Of a stretch of DNA of 64,000 nucleotides, positions 1 through 9,241 are shown in pieces (positions within the stretch are counted from its first letter, which is position 1; each line of letters begins with the position of its first letter). A program made the position numbers and the translations under genes. Under the pieces are notes generated by a model. The model had not been told where the DNA came from, searched no databases, and was given only the letters and a program-made list of their open reading frames with translations. Source of the DNA: Pedobacter caeni. GTDB taxonomy: Bacteria; Bacteroidota; Bacteroidia; Sphingobacteriales; Sphingobacteriaceae. The stretch lies in the NCBI RefSeq assembly GCF_900129215.1, contig NZ_FQUQ01000002.1, forward strand, positions 868,001 through 932,000. The letters run 5' to 3'.

Positions 1-53
1 GAAACTATCCCTCCACAAAATCAATAACGACTGGTGTGAAAGTTAATTTTTAA
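1..53 (+). CDS. SusC/RagA-type TonB-dependent receptor, C-terminal end (partial)
   Basis: Only the last 16 codons are in the window (reading frame from base 3), ending in TITTGVKVNF-like residues: the visible tail is NYPSTKSITTGVKVNF followed by TAA at 51-53. A terminal beta-strand closing with an aromatic Phe is the usual end of outer-membrane beta-barrel proteins and of SusC receptors in particular. It sits 19 bp before a SusD-type lipoprotein gene, the standard susC-susD order. The identity is inferred from this tail and the neighbour, since the plug and barrel lie outside the window. The substrate cannot be told. Confidence 0.7.
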   Translation, partial: NYPSTKSITTGVKVNF

Positions 54-72
54 TCATTTAGAAGAAGAAATC

Positions 73-1521
73 ATGAAACGATATATCACCTACGCTCTGC
101 TTATTTTAATGATGATGGCTATGGTCATTTCCGGATGTAAAAAGGCATTGGAAGAAGATCCTAAAACATCTATTCCCCCGGACAGGTTTTTTAAGAACCC
201 GGATAGTTATGAACTTGCAGTAACAGGAATTTATTCAGGCCTGCCGCTATACTCAGGAAACACAGCCATGATGCTGGAGATGTGTACTGATATTTATGGC
301 ACACCCTCAACGGCTGCTGAACAGGCACTCCCGATGTACCAGAATGCTCCTGCAGATTTTTATTACAATACCAGGGATGCCTGGGGTAACGCATTTTCCA
401 TCATAAAAAATGCAAACTTTGTTCTGGAAGCACTGCCTAAAGGACCTCTGGAAGAACTCAAGAAAAAACAACTGATGGCGGAGGCTCGCTTTCTAAGGGC
501 TTATGCTTATTTTTATTTGGTACAGCTGTATGGTGATGTTCCTATGCCTGTCAAGCCAGCTACAGATTACGCCAATTTACAGATGCCAAGAACCGCGCAG
601 ACAGAAATTTATAAATTGATCCTTGACGACCTGACTTATGCCGAGGCTAATCTTCCCGAATCAGCTACTGCTCAGGGGCGGGTTTATAAATTGGTTTCTA
701 CTGCATTATTGGCTAAAGTTTACTTAACCATGGCTGGAAATCCTTTAAAGCAAACACAATACTTTGCCAATGCAAAGGAGAAAGCAGTAGCGGTAATCAG
801 TTCCGGAAAGTTTCAGCTGGTAAATGATTTTGCTTCAGTTTTTCATAAAACGGTATATACTTCCGAATCCATCTGGGAGCAGTTATATGTGCCTGGTCTG
901 GGTGGAAATCCGGTACATGGGCTGACCTTAACTGCGGCTACTTATAATCCGATTCTTGTTCCTGCAGACTGGTTTATCAATAGTTTTGCTACCGGAGACC
1001 AGAGAAAAGAATGGGGGATTGTTCAAAACTACGGCGGTCCGAATGGCACCACTTTGAATCCTTTCTTCCGGAAATTTGCCGATGTATCGGGGGTAGCTTC
1101 CGGAACCACTTCTTCAAGAGCGGTTGTGAGTTATACTTTTCCTTACCTTAGGCTGGCTGAAATGTATCTGATTGCCGCAGAAGCCGAAAATGAAGTAAAC
1201 GGACCTGCAGGGGCCTATACCTATATCAATGAAATCAGAAAACGTGCCCGTGTGGATAAGGCGAATGTAACGAACGTGCCCGATTTAAGCGGACTTTCGC
1301 AGCAGCAGTTCAGAGAAGCAGCCTGGATGGAACGGAAATGGGAACTTTCTCTGGAAGGAAGTACCTGGTTTGATTTGAAAAGAACGAATACCCTGCAAAA
1401 CATTCAAAACAGAAGAGGTGCAGGGCTGATCAATCCGATTGGTACATATAACCAGACCTGGTTGATTCCTGACAAGGAAATAGTGAACAATAACATTGCA
1501 CAAAACCCATCCTATAAATAA
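73..1521 (+). CDS. RagB/SusD family outer-membrane glycan-binding lipoprotein
   Basis: A 482-residue SusD-like protein. The N-terminus is a lipoprotein signal peptide (positive n-region, hydrophobic core, ISGC lipobox with Cys22), followed by acidic residues typical of surface-exposed Bacteroidota lipoproteins. The helical TPR-like body (FLRAYAYFYLVQLYGDVP near residue 140) and the C-terminal stretch (YLRLAEMYLIAAEAENE, then WMERKWELSLEGSTWFDLKR) are hallmarks of the family. SusD proteins form a lid on the SusC TonB-dependent transporter and bind glycan at the cell surface. The SusC tail just upstream and a secreted beta-helix protein downstream support a polysaccharide-utilisation locus. The sugar is not predictable from sequence alone. 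Confidence 0.93.
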   Translation: MKRYITYALLILMMMAMVISGCKKALEEDPKTSIPPDRFFKNPDSYELAVTGIYSGLPLYSGNTAMMLEMCTDIYGTPSTAAEQALPMYQNAPADFYYNTRDAWGNAFSIIKNANFVLEALPKGPLEELKKKQLMAEARFLRAYAYFYLVQLYGDVPMPVKPATDYANLQMPRTAQTEIYKLILDDLTYAEANLPESATAQGRVYKLVSTALLAKVYLTMAGNPLKQTQYFANAKEKAVAVISSGKFQLVNDFASVFHKTVYTSESIWEQLYVPGLGGNPVHGLTLTAATYNPILVPADWFINSFATGDQRKEWGIVQNYGGPNGTTLNPFFRKFADVSGVASGTTSSRAVVSYTFPYLRLAEMYLIAAEAENEVNGPAGAYTYINEIRKRARVDKANVTNVPDLSGLSQQQFREAAWMERKWELSLEGSTWFDLKRTNTLQNIQNRRGAGLINPIGTYNQTWLIPDKEIVNNNIAQNPSYK

Positions 1522-1544
1522 TTATAAAATAATCCTGTTGATTT

Positions 1545-3911
1545 ATGAAACGAACGATAAGGCCCCGGATCACTTTACTCAGCTGCCTGCTGACTTTATT
1601 TTTGAGCAGCAATAGCTTCGCTAAAGACTTTTATATTTCCAGTAAAGGGAATGACAAAAATCCGGGTAGCAAAGAAAAACCTTTTGCCACTTTTAAAAGG
1701 GCACAAATGGCGCTTAGGTCTGCAAAGGGAGCAGTCACTGTTTATGTTCGCGGGGGAACTTATTACCTGAGTGCTCCGGTAATATTTACGGCTCTGGACT
1801 CCCGTCAGGCTAAGGAAACCGTAACCTATAAATCCTACCCGGGAGAGCAGGTGAAAGTAAGTGGTGCCCAGTTATTGCAGCTGAAATGGGAAAGCGGTAA
1901 AGGAGGGATCAAAAGCGCTAAAGTAGCTCCGGATATTTCCTTTGATCAGCTGTTTGTAAATGGAAAACAACAACGCATGGCGAGGTACCCCAACTACAAT
2001 CCGGACATCCGGTTTTTTGGGGGCGCTGCTGCTGATGCCATCAGTCCGGAAAGGGTAAAGGGCTGGGCTCATCCGGAAGGAGGATTTGTTCATGCCCTTC
2101 ATAAACACGAATGGGGAGGTTATCAGTACCTGATTTCCGGAAAGGATGCAGATGGGAAGCTGAAACTTGAAGGTGGTTTTCAAAACAACCGTCAGATGGG
2201 AATGCATGATAAATACCGTTATGTAGAAAATGTTTTCGAAGAGCTGGATACCCTGGGAGAATGGTATTTCAATAAAAGAGAAAAGATGCTTTATTTCTAT
2301 CCCCGGAAAGGAACTGATCTGAGCAAAGCACGTGTGGAAGTCCCACAGCTAAAATCACTCTTTGAATTTCGCGGAACAGCAGAACAACCGGTGAAGAACA
2401 TCAGGATTGAAGGGATGGAGCTCAGTCATACACTCAGGACTTTCATGGAAACAAAAGAGCCCCTCTTGCGTAGCGACTGGACGATTTATCGTGGAGGAGC
2501 CGTTGTGATGGAAGGTGCAGAGCAAGTTGTGGTTAAGGAATGCTTTTTCAACACGGTTGGTGGCAATGCGGTATTTATGAGTAATTACAATAGAAATAAC
2601 CTGGTTTCAGGTTGTCATATTGCATTTGCGGGAGCAAGCGGAGTTTGTTTTGTGGGAGATCCTAAGGCTGTCCGTTCTCCAAGTTTTGAATATGGGCAGT
2701 TTGTGCCGTTAAAGGACATCGACCGTAAACCGGGCCCGCAAACGAATAACTATCCTTCAGATTGTACGGTAGAAAATACGCTGATGTACGGTTTGGGGAG
2801 CGTAGAAAAACAGGTAGCAGGAGTGGAGATTTCCATGTCTATGGACATTAAAGTGAGCCATAATACCATTTATGATGTGCCAAGAGCCGGAATAAATGTA
2901 AGTGAAGGTACCTGGGGCGGTCATTTGATCGAGTACAACGATGTTTATAATACCGTGCTGGAATCCGGGGATCATGGTGCATTTAATTCCTGGGGCCGTG
3001 ACCGCTACTGGCATCCGGATTATCAGGTGATGGCGGGTATTGCCAAGGATAACCCTGCATTGATCACCGCAGATGTGATCAAACCAATTGTTATTCATGA
3101 CAATCGTTTTCGTTGTGACCATGGATGGGACATAGACCTGGACGATGGTTCCTCAAACTATAAGATCTATAATAATGTTTGCCTGAATGGGGGATTGAAG
3201 CTTCGCGAAGGCTTCTTCAGAACAGTAGAGAACAATGTGATCCTGAACAATTCTTTTCATCCCCATGTCTGGTTTGATAACAGCGAAGATGTCTTCAGAC
3301 ATAACATTGTGACCCGGAATTATTTCCCTATCCGTGTGAATGACTGGGGTAAGGAAGTTGATGCCAATCTTTTTCCGGATCAGCAGGCCCTTGAAGCTGC
3401 CCAAAAAACAGGTACCGATGCACATTCTGCATATGGAGATCCTGTATTTGTAAATGCAGCGGTTGGAGACTACAGGGTGAAACCAGGTTCTCCTGCACTT
3501 AAATTAGGTTTTAAGAATTTTCCAATGAATGAATTTGGTGTGAAATCCCCTGCCTTGAAAGCTTTGGTCACTCCTGTGAAATTACCGGTATTGATTTCGG
3601 AGATGAAAACTGAAGGTCAGGATAGCTACGACTTTTTAGGGGCAAAGGTGAAAAACCTGAATACCCTTGGAGAACGCTCTGCAACGGGAATGTCTACGGA
3701 AACCGGAGTGCTGATCCTGGAAGTTCCAAAGAAAAGTATCCTTTATGGAAAGTTACAGCCTAATGATGTGATCCTGAAATTTAATGATACTATGGTGAAA
3801 GATATGAAAGATCTGAAAACTGTTGAGATGGGATTACAGCTAAGTCAGAAAGGAACGGTAGAAGTCTTTAGGAATCAATCTATGAAAAAAATCGAAATCC
3901 CTTTAAAATAA
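1545..3911 (+). CDS. Secreted right-handed parallel beta-helix protein with C-terminal PDZ domain (putative glycan-active enzyme)
   Basis: A 788-residue protein with a signal peptide (cleavage near residue 26, after SFA). The mature start (FYISSKGNDKNPGSKEKPFATFKRA) is the typical entry to Bacteroidota beta-helix proteins resembling pectate-lyase-fold glycoside hydrolases such as GH141 or GH120. Asn- and Gly-rich repeats with VENTLMYGLG- and VSHNTIYDVP-like turns fill residues about 280-620. Residues about 690-788 look like a PDZ domain (GVLILEVPKKS, LQPNDVILKFND). It starts 23 bp after susD, so it is probably in the same locus and processes the imported glycan in the periplasm or at the surface. 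The catalytic class is inferred; a lyase or a non-catalytic role cannot be excluded. The PDZ fusion is uncommon. Confidence 0.75.
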   Translation: MKRTIRPRITLLSCLLTLFLSSNSFAKDFYISSKGNDKNPGSKEKPFATFKRAQMALRSAKGAVTVYVRGGTYYLSAPVIFTALDSRQAKETVTYKSYPGEQVKVSGAQLLQLKWESGKGGIKSAKVAPDISFDQLFVNGKQQRMARYPNYNPDIRFFGGAAADAISPERVKGWAHPEGGFVHALHKHEWGGYQYLISGKDADGKLKLEGGFQNNRQMGMHDKYRYVENVFEELDTLGEWYFNKREKMLYFYPRKGTDLSKARVEVPQLKSLFEFRGTAEQPVKNIRIEGMELSHTLRTFMETKEPLLRSDWTIYRGGAVVMEGAEQVVVKECFFNTVGGNAVFMSNYNRNNLVSGCHIAFAGASGVCFVGDPKAVRSPSFEYGQFVPLKDIDRKPGPQTNNYPSDCTVENTLMYGLGSVEKQVAGVEISMSMDIKVSHNTIYDVPRAGINVSEGTWGGHLIEYNDVYNTVLESGDHGAFNSWGRDRYWHPDYQVMAGIAKDNPALITADVIKPIVIHDNRFRCDHGWDIDLDDGSSNYKIYNNVCLNGGLKLREGFFRTVENNVILNNSFHPHVWFDNSEDVFRHNIVTRNYFPIRVNDWGKEVDANLFPDQQALEAAQKTGTDAHSAYGDPVFVNAAVGDYRVKPGSPALKLGFKNFPMNEFGVKSPALKALVTPVKLPVLISEMKTEGQDSYDFLGAKVKNLNTLGERSATGMSTETGVLILEVPKKSILYGKLQPNDVILKFNDTMVKDMKDLKTVEMGLQLSQKGTVEVFRNQSMKKIEIPLK

Positions 3912-4066
3912 AACGAAGGGATAAACATCTATAATGTATCTACGTAAAAATGTTAACTAATTTTATTTCAGTTATTTAGGTTATTTGTCCATTTGGCAAA
4001 TGCCATCGAAAATTCAATTTTATGCTGATCTTTAGCTAAATACAATTTGAATTAGACCTAACAGAA

Positions 4067-5200
4067 ATGAAAAAGCAGTTGACATTTTTACTTTTACTGT
4101 TCAATGCGTTATTCGTGTTTGGGCAATCGGCTGAAAAGAAGGTGCCGAAACCTGAGTTAACAGGATTAACAGAAGATGCGGTCAGGTCGTATCTGAATAA
4201 AAAAAAGCCTGATCCGATTGAGGGAATCTATAAAAGCAGGCAGAGAGATGGAATGCCGTATTATAAAATTGGGATTGTAAAACGTGGAAATATCTATAAA
4301 GCAATCATTCTGGACACTGAAGTGCCCAACTGGAAAAAAGGAGAAGTAAAGGCGAGCTTTGAACCAGGCTCAATGAAGGGATTGTATTCAGCTAAGTGGT
4401 ATATGAGTGATAAAACACCATACGAAACATTTGCTGATCTGGATATGGAAACTGAAGTGCTGTTGACCATTGAATTAAAGGATCAGAAAACCTTAGAGAA
4501 ACGTCAGGACTATTTTATTAAAATATATCCTGCAGCGGATAATGAAGTGATTTTCAAAAAGGATCATTCCAGATCATCCGGTAGTGGCTTCTTTCTGACT
4601 GCAGAGGGAATTATCGCTACAAACGCACATGTGGTCGGGAATGCCTCAAATATTGAGGTAACCGTTTCAAATGAAGCCGGAACATTCATCTATAAGGCGA
4701 AAAACTTATCAGAGGATTCGAAAAATGATGTGGCCTTACTTCAGATCACAGATGAAAAATTCAAGGGCCTGAGTTCCATTCCTTATCATATCGCTGAAAA
4801 CCTGGATATCGGTTCAAAAGTTTTTACGATAGGGTATCCCTTAAATGATGTAATGGGCAGCAATTATAAGGTTACCGATGGAATCATTAGTTCTACCTCT
4901 GGTATTGCAGATGATGTAAGGTATTATCAGATTTCAGTCCCCCTTCAGCCAGGAAATAGCGGCGGACCACTTTTTAATAAAGAAGGAAATGTAGTTGGGA
5001 TCACAACCGCTAAATTAAAGGCTGCTGGCGTAAGAACAGAGAATGTCAATTATGCGTTGAAGTCGGCTTATTTAATGAGATTGTATGCAAAACTGCCCAA
5101 AGTGACAAAGATGGAATCTGTTTCTCCGTTGTCAGGTAAAGAATTACAGGATCAGGTTAAAGTATTAAAAAACTATGTTTGTTTGATCAGGGTATACTGA
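4067..5200 (+). CDS. Secreted trypsin-like serine protease (S1 family, DegP-like core without PDZ)
   Basis: A 377-residue protein with a Sec signal peptide (residues 1-20, ending VFG-Q). The chymotrypsin-fold triad is visible: His188 in ATNAHVV, Asp221 in KNDVALL and Ser298 in PGNSGGPLF. The 160-residue N-terminal region has no domain I recognise. No PDZ domain follows the protease, unlike DegP or DegQ. It is likely periplasmic or secreted. It stands alone, 155 bp after the beta-helix gene. A 12-bp palindrome (TGGCA-AA-TGCCA, 3994-4005) lies upstream, but no regulator can be assigned to it. Confidence 0.85.
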   Translation: MKKQLTFLLLLFNALFVFGQSAEKKVPKPELTGLTEDAVRSYLNKKKPDPIEGIYKSRQRDGMPYYKIGIVKRGNIYKAIILDTEVPNWKKGEVKASFEPGSMKGLYSAKWYMSDKTPYETFADLDMETEVLLTIELKDQKTLEKRQDYFIKIYPAADNEVIFKKDHSRSSGSGFFLTAEGIIATNAHVVGNASNIEVTVSNEAGTFIYKAKNLSEDSKNDVALLQITDEKFKGLSSIPYHIAENLDIGSKVFTIGYPLNDVMGSNYKVTDGIISSTSGIADDVRYYQISVPLQPGNSGGPLFNKEGNVVGITTAKLKAAGVRTENVNYALKSAYLMRLYAKLPKVTKMESVSPLSGKELQDQVKVLKNYVCLIRVY

Positions 5201-5216
5201 GCCTGATTTCGTTTTC
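5186..5216 (+). terminator. Possible intrinsic terminator after the protease gene
   Basis: A 6-bp stem ATCAGG (5186-5191) pairs with CCTGAT (5202-5207), followed by a T-rich tail (TTCGTTTTCTT). The stop codon of the protease gene lies in the loop. The stem is short, so confidence is low. Confidence 0.4.
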
Positions 5217-5272
5217 TTACTATACCAGGGCTTGCGTGCTCCATAGGTTTGTCTTAACAAATTTAAGGAACT

Positions 5273-5836
5273 ATGAATCACCTGATCATTTATTGCCATC
5301 CAAATCCAGCGAGCCTTAACCATGCGATTAAGGAGTCTGTGAATCATTACGCACAAGCAGCAGGACATCAAACCAGAATCCGTGACTTGTATGCTTTAAA
5401 CTTCAATCCGGTCTTAAGTCCCGGTGATCTCCTGTCTTTCAAGTCCGGAGCGGTGGCAGAAGATATCCTTATGGAGCAGGAACATTTTCTTTGGGCGGAG
5501 CGGATCACACTTATTCATCCAATCTGGTGGACGGGGATGCCTGCGATGCTGAAAGGATATTTCGACCGGATCCTGAGTTATGGTTTTGCTTACCGCTATG
5601 GAGCGAACGGATTGGAGCAAATGTTAAAGGGGAAAGATCTTTTTATTATCAACACAGTTGGATCAGAAGAACAGAATTATATCGACAAAGGAATCTTTGA
5701 TGCGATGAGAATCGTGGCTGAAAACACCTTTGGTTTTACAGGAATGAATATTGTTGAACACCGGTTTTTTCCCTCTGTGATCACCTGTGATGAAGAGACC
5801 AGAAGAGGTTATCTGGAGTCGCTTGGGCCAAAATAA
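5273..5836 (+). CDS. NAD(P)H-dependent oxidoreductase, flavodoxin-like fold (NQO1/MdaB type)
   Basis: A 187-residue protein of the flavodoxin_2 family. It opens with LIIYCHPNPASLNHAI (FMN/FAD phosphate loop) and carries the family motif HPIWWTGMPAMLKGYFDRIL near residue 80 and a GAxGLxxxLKGK-like stretch near residue 110. Members reduce quinones or other acceptors with NAD(P)H in the cytoplasm. It is monocistronic, between the protease gene and a repeat-rich intergenic region. The substrate is unknown. Confidence 0.88.
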   Translation: MNHLIIYCHPNPASLNHAIKESVNHYAQAAGHQTRIRDLYALNFNPVLSPGDLLSFKSGAVAEDILMEQEHFLWAERITLIHPIWWTGMPAMLKGYFDRILSYGFAYRYGANGLEQMLKGKDLFIINTVGSEEQNYIDKGIFDAMRIVAENTFGFTGMNIVEHRFFPSVITCDEETRRGYLESLGPK

Positions 5837-5880
5837 ATTTTGCCCCGGAACAGGGCTTAGTACGGTTTTACCTATACACG

Positions 5881-5935
5881 CTCTAACCTCGCTCTAACCT
5901 CGGTCTAAGCTCGGTCTATACTCGGTGCAGACTCG
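5881..5935. repeat. Five 11-bp tandem repeats
   Basis: Five consecutive 11-bp units: two identical CTCTAACCTCG copies (5881-5902), then GTCTAAGCTCG, GTCTATACTCG and GTGCAGACTCG. A sixth, degraded unit may follow. The repeats lie in the 286-bp non-coding gap between the oxidoreductase gene and the tssK terminator. No function is evident. Confidence 0.85.
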
Positions 5936-6057
5936 GTCAGAAGCGTGTTAAAGGCGGGTAAGCAACGAGTAAGAATTGAGCATAAAACGAGCTTTCCTGC
6001 AAGCTGTCTTTTCCTTGTTTCCCGTCTGCATAAAACCGTTTTGAAAAGGCATAAAAA

Positions 6058-6086
6058 AATCCCGTTGAAGCAAATTCAACGGGATT
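6058..6086 (-). terminator. Intrinsic terminator of the tssN-tssK transcript
   Basis: A perfect 12-bp stem (AATCCCGTTGAA, 6058-6069, with TTCAACGGGATT, 6075-6086) with a 5-nt loop. On the minus strand the hairpin runs into a run of seven T, placing termination 40-60 bp after the tssK stop codon. Confidence 0.9.
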
Positions 6087-6122
6087 AAATATGAGGTAAA
6101 ATAATATGGTTCTAAATGGATT

Positions 6123-7280
6123 TTAGTCCAGCAATGTCCAGCTTCTTTTCGTTTGAACCTGTTGTACCACCTGTTGTTCTGCAACCACAATGTTTTCTTT
6201 GCGCTGACCAATATATTCCAGCATACCCAATTTGTTCCAAAGAGCAACCATTACTTTTAAAAACTCTTCAGTCATAGACATGGATGCAAAGATGTTCTGG
6301 TGGTCGTAAACCATTTCGATCATCCTGGCCAGGATTTCTTCAAAGTTTCCAGGTGTTACATCTCTCCATTCGTAGAAATACTTCAGCATTTCTTCTCTTT
6401 CTTTTGACTCTACCAGTTTTATTCCTGTAAAGAAAACATGGGCAAGGTTTGAGCAATAACCTACAATGTAGACCGGAGATTGCTGATAGCCGAAATTCCT
6501 GTAATTAAAGAAAATCTGGGCAATATAGTCCAGCAGTTTTTCTGAAAGCAGGCGGATATTTTTACCCAGAGGGGTGATGGAATCTTTTCCTGTGGTCTTA
6601 TCGATGATTTTAAAGGCCGCCAGCTGCAGATCATTGATGAGGCTGCTATACAGTTCATAATATCTTGTTAAGCCCGGATGACTGATCACACTGCTGCTTG
6701 GCGGGATGTAGTTATGGTTAATGGTAATCCTGCCGCTTTCCTGAATCAGCTGCCCGATGGTCAGGTGATAGCTGTCAGACGCTTTTGGTGCCATCTCTGA
6801 GGCAGGCAGAATGGTAATGCTGTATTTTTTTGCAATATCAGGATACCTTGGCGGATTGTCTTCCGGATCCGGATTACCTGCAGGAACACGTTCAAAAGGA
6901 TTCACAATCAACAGGATGTTATACAACGTTACCCTGGAATGGTCTATGTTCTCGCTGCTGAAATATTGACTGTAAGTCAGCTGATCTTCAAAGTTAGAAG
7001 AGCTTTCAATATCGATTCTGCAACCTTCCGCCGTAATGGCATTACAATGCCTTACTTTAACCTCAATGTGGTTGGTTGCCTTTTCGATGATTTCAATATC
7101 ATGAGATTGACGTTGTCCGGCAAAAGGAGGAAGCAGGCCGTAATTAAAATTACTAATGAATACAGAACTTGCATCTCTGACAAAGTCCTGGTTAAATTGA
7201 TCTGTAGCAATAAAATGATTGCTGGAAAGCTTCATGCCATCCACCCAGTTAACGGGTTTATATTTTAATGGTGAAATCAT
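6123..7280 (-). CDS. tssK: Type VI secretion baseplate protein TssK
   Basis: A 385-residue TssK homologue. The N-terminus (PVNWVDGMKLSSNHF) matches the family signature in which a Trp-x-x-Gly-Met stretch is followed by the QHF-like segment of the shell domain. The C-terminal half is helical and would hold the neck and receptor-docking head. TssK trimers link the baseplate wedge (TssE, TssF, TssG) to the membrane complex on the cytoplasmic side. The gene lies 9 bp downstream of tssN on the same strand, as a two-gene unit ending in a strong terminator. The length is somewhat shorter than the proteobacterial family (about 440), as expected for subtype iii systems. Confidence 0.85.
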   Translation of the reverse strand: MISPLKYKPVNWVDGMKLSSNHFIATDQFNQDFVRDASSVFISNFNYGLLPPFAGQRQSHDIEIIEKATNHIEVKVRHCNAITAEGCRIDIESSSNFEDQLTYSQYFSSENIDHSRVTLYNILLIVNPFERVPAGNPDPEDNPPRYPDIAKKYSITILPASEMAPKASDSYHLTIGQLIQESGRITINHNYIPPSSSVISHPGLTRYYELYSSLINDLQLAAFKIIDKTTGKDSITPLGKNIRLLSEKLLDYIAQIFFNYRNFGYQQSPVYIVGYCSNLAHVFFTGIKLVESKEREEMLKYFYEWRDVTPGNFEEILARMIEMVYDHQNIFASMSMTEEFLKVMVALWNKLGMLEYIGQRKENIVVAEQQVVQQVQTKRSWTLLD

Positions 7281-7289
7281 AGTCTTTGG

Positions 7290-8183
7290 TTATATAAAAA
7301 TAGATTCATCACCTATTTTTTCTGGTTTATTAGCGTTTTCAGATACTCTCTTTGCATAAATGGTCATTTTCTCGGTAATGCCATTGTTGATGATGTCCAG
7401 CTCAGGGTCAATAAATATGTTTTTCTTAAAGAATGATGTTTTGATGAAAAAGATCCATTTAAAAGATTCGAGATCCTCGCCCATATATTTAACCGGGGCT
7501 TTAGGGAATTTCAGGTTATAATCTTCTATAAATTTATAGAACCAATCACCAAACACCATGTTTTCCGGTGCTTTTGCTTTTACTTTTAAAGGTTCAGGAT
7601 CGTTCGTGCTTTTATATAATTCCAGTTCAAGAACCAGCATACGGTCAAAGTCAAGGTGATCCAGGTTGATGTTCAAAGGACTGGAAGGGTATTGCCAGAT
7701 TTTGTAGATTTCTGTAGGGATACTGATCAGGGCAACATAAGCCCACCAGAAGATCACAGGAACAAAGAAGGTAACCAGACTGGTTGCTGCCCAGATGCCA
7801 AAATGAATGTCGCTAAGCCAGTTGAAAGCCAGCTGGAAAAGGTAGAAACTGAGCAGACAGCTAATTAATATCGCAAATATTACAAAGAACTTTCTCTCGA
7901 GCAATTCTTTAGGATAGTATTTTGTAAACAGGTATACAAAAAGGATTCCGAGTCCTATAAAATAGATTTGGCAGATAATGTATCCAAATGGCATAAAATC
8001 AAAGCTTAAAAAGCCCAGAAACCCGGGGAGAGCAAGCAATATGCTGAGGACTAGTATGCTTACTATCAGTCTTTTGTTGTTTAGAAATTGATTTTTCTTA
8101 TTGACAATAGAGAGTAGGGCAGCAGATACAATGAAAATTAAAGGAAAGAGTAAATAACGAATAAAAAATGATTGAACGTCCAT
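7290..8183 (-). CDS. tssN: Type VI secretion polytopic membrane protein TssN
   Basis: A 297-residue protein with four to five predicted membrane segments in the first 150 residues (for example YLLFPLIFIVSAALLSIV, LIVSILVLSILLALPGFL, FFVIFAILISCLLSFYLF). A soluble C-terminal domain of about 130 residues follows. This architecture and its position next to tssK match TssN, an inner-membrane subunit specific to Bacteroidota systems, which replace TssJLM with the TssN-Q-O-P-R envelope complex. The call rests on topology and context more than on motifs. It is the first gene of a tssN-tssK unit, divergent from tssG. Confidence 0.75.
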   Translation of the reverse strand: MDVQSFFIRYLLFPLIFIVSAALLSIVNKKNQFLNNKRLIVSILVLSILLALPGFLGFLSFDFMPFGYIICQIYFIGLGILFVYLFTKYYPKELLERKFFVIFAILISCLLSFYLFQLAFNWLSDIHFGIWAATSLVTFFVPVIFWWAYVALISIPTEIYKIWQYPSSPLNINLDHLDFDRMLVLELELYKSTNDPEPLKVKAKAPENMVFGDWFYKFIEDYNLKFPKAPVKYMGEDLESFKWIFFIKTSFFKKNIFIDPELDIINNGITEKMTIYAKRVSENANKPEKIGDESIFI

Positions 8184-8219
8184 TAAATAGTATTTGATGT
8201 TTTATGCTTATTCTGTTAA

Positions 8220-8227
8220 CAAATATA
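8220..8227 (-). promoter_or_regulatory. Bacteroidota-type -7 box for tssN-tssK
   Basis: CAAATATA on the plus strand reads TATATTTG on the minus strand, a perfect match to the TAnnTTTG -7 consensus of the Bacteroidota primary sigma factor. It lies 37 bp before the tssN start in the AT-rich divergent region shared with tssG. No clear -33 TTG is visible. Confidence 0.5.
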
Positions 8228-8302
8228 GTACCTTAAATTTTTTAATATAAAAATGGTATAATTATTAGAGTACCTTAGTTTAAGTATACGGTAAATAAAT
8301 AT

Positions 8303-9241
8303 ATGAAAGAGAGTTTACATTTGAAAAATGATCTTCTGACGGATTACAAGGCTACAGCTTTGGCAGCAGAACTGATTGAATCGGGGGAGTTTGAAGCCGA
8401 TCAGATTGCCGTACTTCCTGTTGGGCCAAGAAAAAGAGCATTTGCAAAGGAAATCGGAGGACATCTCTTTTATTATTCCGATAGTAAGCGTAAAGATTGT
8501 ATCAATATAGAAAGCAATCAGGAAGGCTTATATGACATGTTGCCGGAAGGTCTTTTTCATAACCCACCTACCGGAAGTTCAGGAATGTCTGAAGAGCAAA
8601 TGGTTGAAGATGTTCAATTTAGGAGAGCAGAAGAAAAAGATGCCAGAAAATTCTTTATGCCCTTCGAGGCGGAGCTGAATCAGCTGAGGACAATTCTGGA
8701 ACTTTATGAGAACAGGCTGGACAAGAAAACAACTTATAGTGACCTCACCAGAATCTTTGCCGCAGAATGGAAAGAATTTGAATTATTTGATAAAGAACAA
8801 AGTATCATCTGGATGCACCTGTTACCGGTTATCCATCAGAAACGCAATGACACCAATTTCCTTGGGCAGTTGCTTTCTGTCCTTTTTAAGACTCAGGTGG
8901 AAGTGGTGATGAAGCAATCGAATGTTAAGCCTAAGTTAATCGACGAACATATGCAGTTCAAACTGGGCTTCGGTGCGCTTGGCATCAACTCCATCATCGG
9001 CAATAGTTTTCAAACCGATGAGGAGGAAATGATCATTAATATCGGACCTACAGATACGCAGCGTTTACTGAATTTTATGCCAGGCACTGCCCATTCCCGC
9101 ATCATAGATCTTGCCGTGTCTTATCTGGTCCCGGTAGAGACTGAAGTGAAGGTAAACCTGCTTGCCAGCTCTTCTAACCGGGTTGGATCTTTAGGTGCAG
9201 ATAGCCAAAATGCTTATCTGGGCTTTACGGTATACCTCTAA
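8303..9241 (+). CDS. tssG: Type VI secretion baseplate protein TssG
   Basis: A 312-residue protein. The C-terminal third (LGFGALGINSIIGNSF, then IINIGPTDTQRLLNFMPG and a C-terminal LGFTVYL) follows the TssG pattern, in which an LG..T..G stretch is followed by the LGPL-x-F-x-FLPG segment. TssG bridges TssF and TssK in the baseplate wedge. The gene is isolated on the plus strand between tssN (divergent) and tssF (convergent). Its TAA shares two bases with the TAG of tssF. The orientation is odd, because tssF and tssG are usually co-transcribed. Confidence 0.8.
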   Translation: MKESLHLKNDLLTDYKATALAAELIESGEFEADQIAVLPVGPRKRAFAKEIGGHLFYYSDSKRKDCINIESNQEGLYDMLPEGLFHNPPTGSSGMSEEQMVEDVQFRRAEEKDARKFFMPFEAELNQLRTILELYENRLDKKTTYSDLTRIFAAEWKEFELFDKEQSIIWMHLLPVIHQKRNDTNFLGQLLSVLFKTQVEVVMKQSNVKPKLIDEHMQFKLGFGALGINSIIGNSFQTDEEEMIINIGPTDTQRLLNFMPGTAHSRIIDLAVSYLVPVETEVKVNLLASSSNRVGSLGADSQNAYLGFTVYL

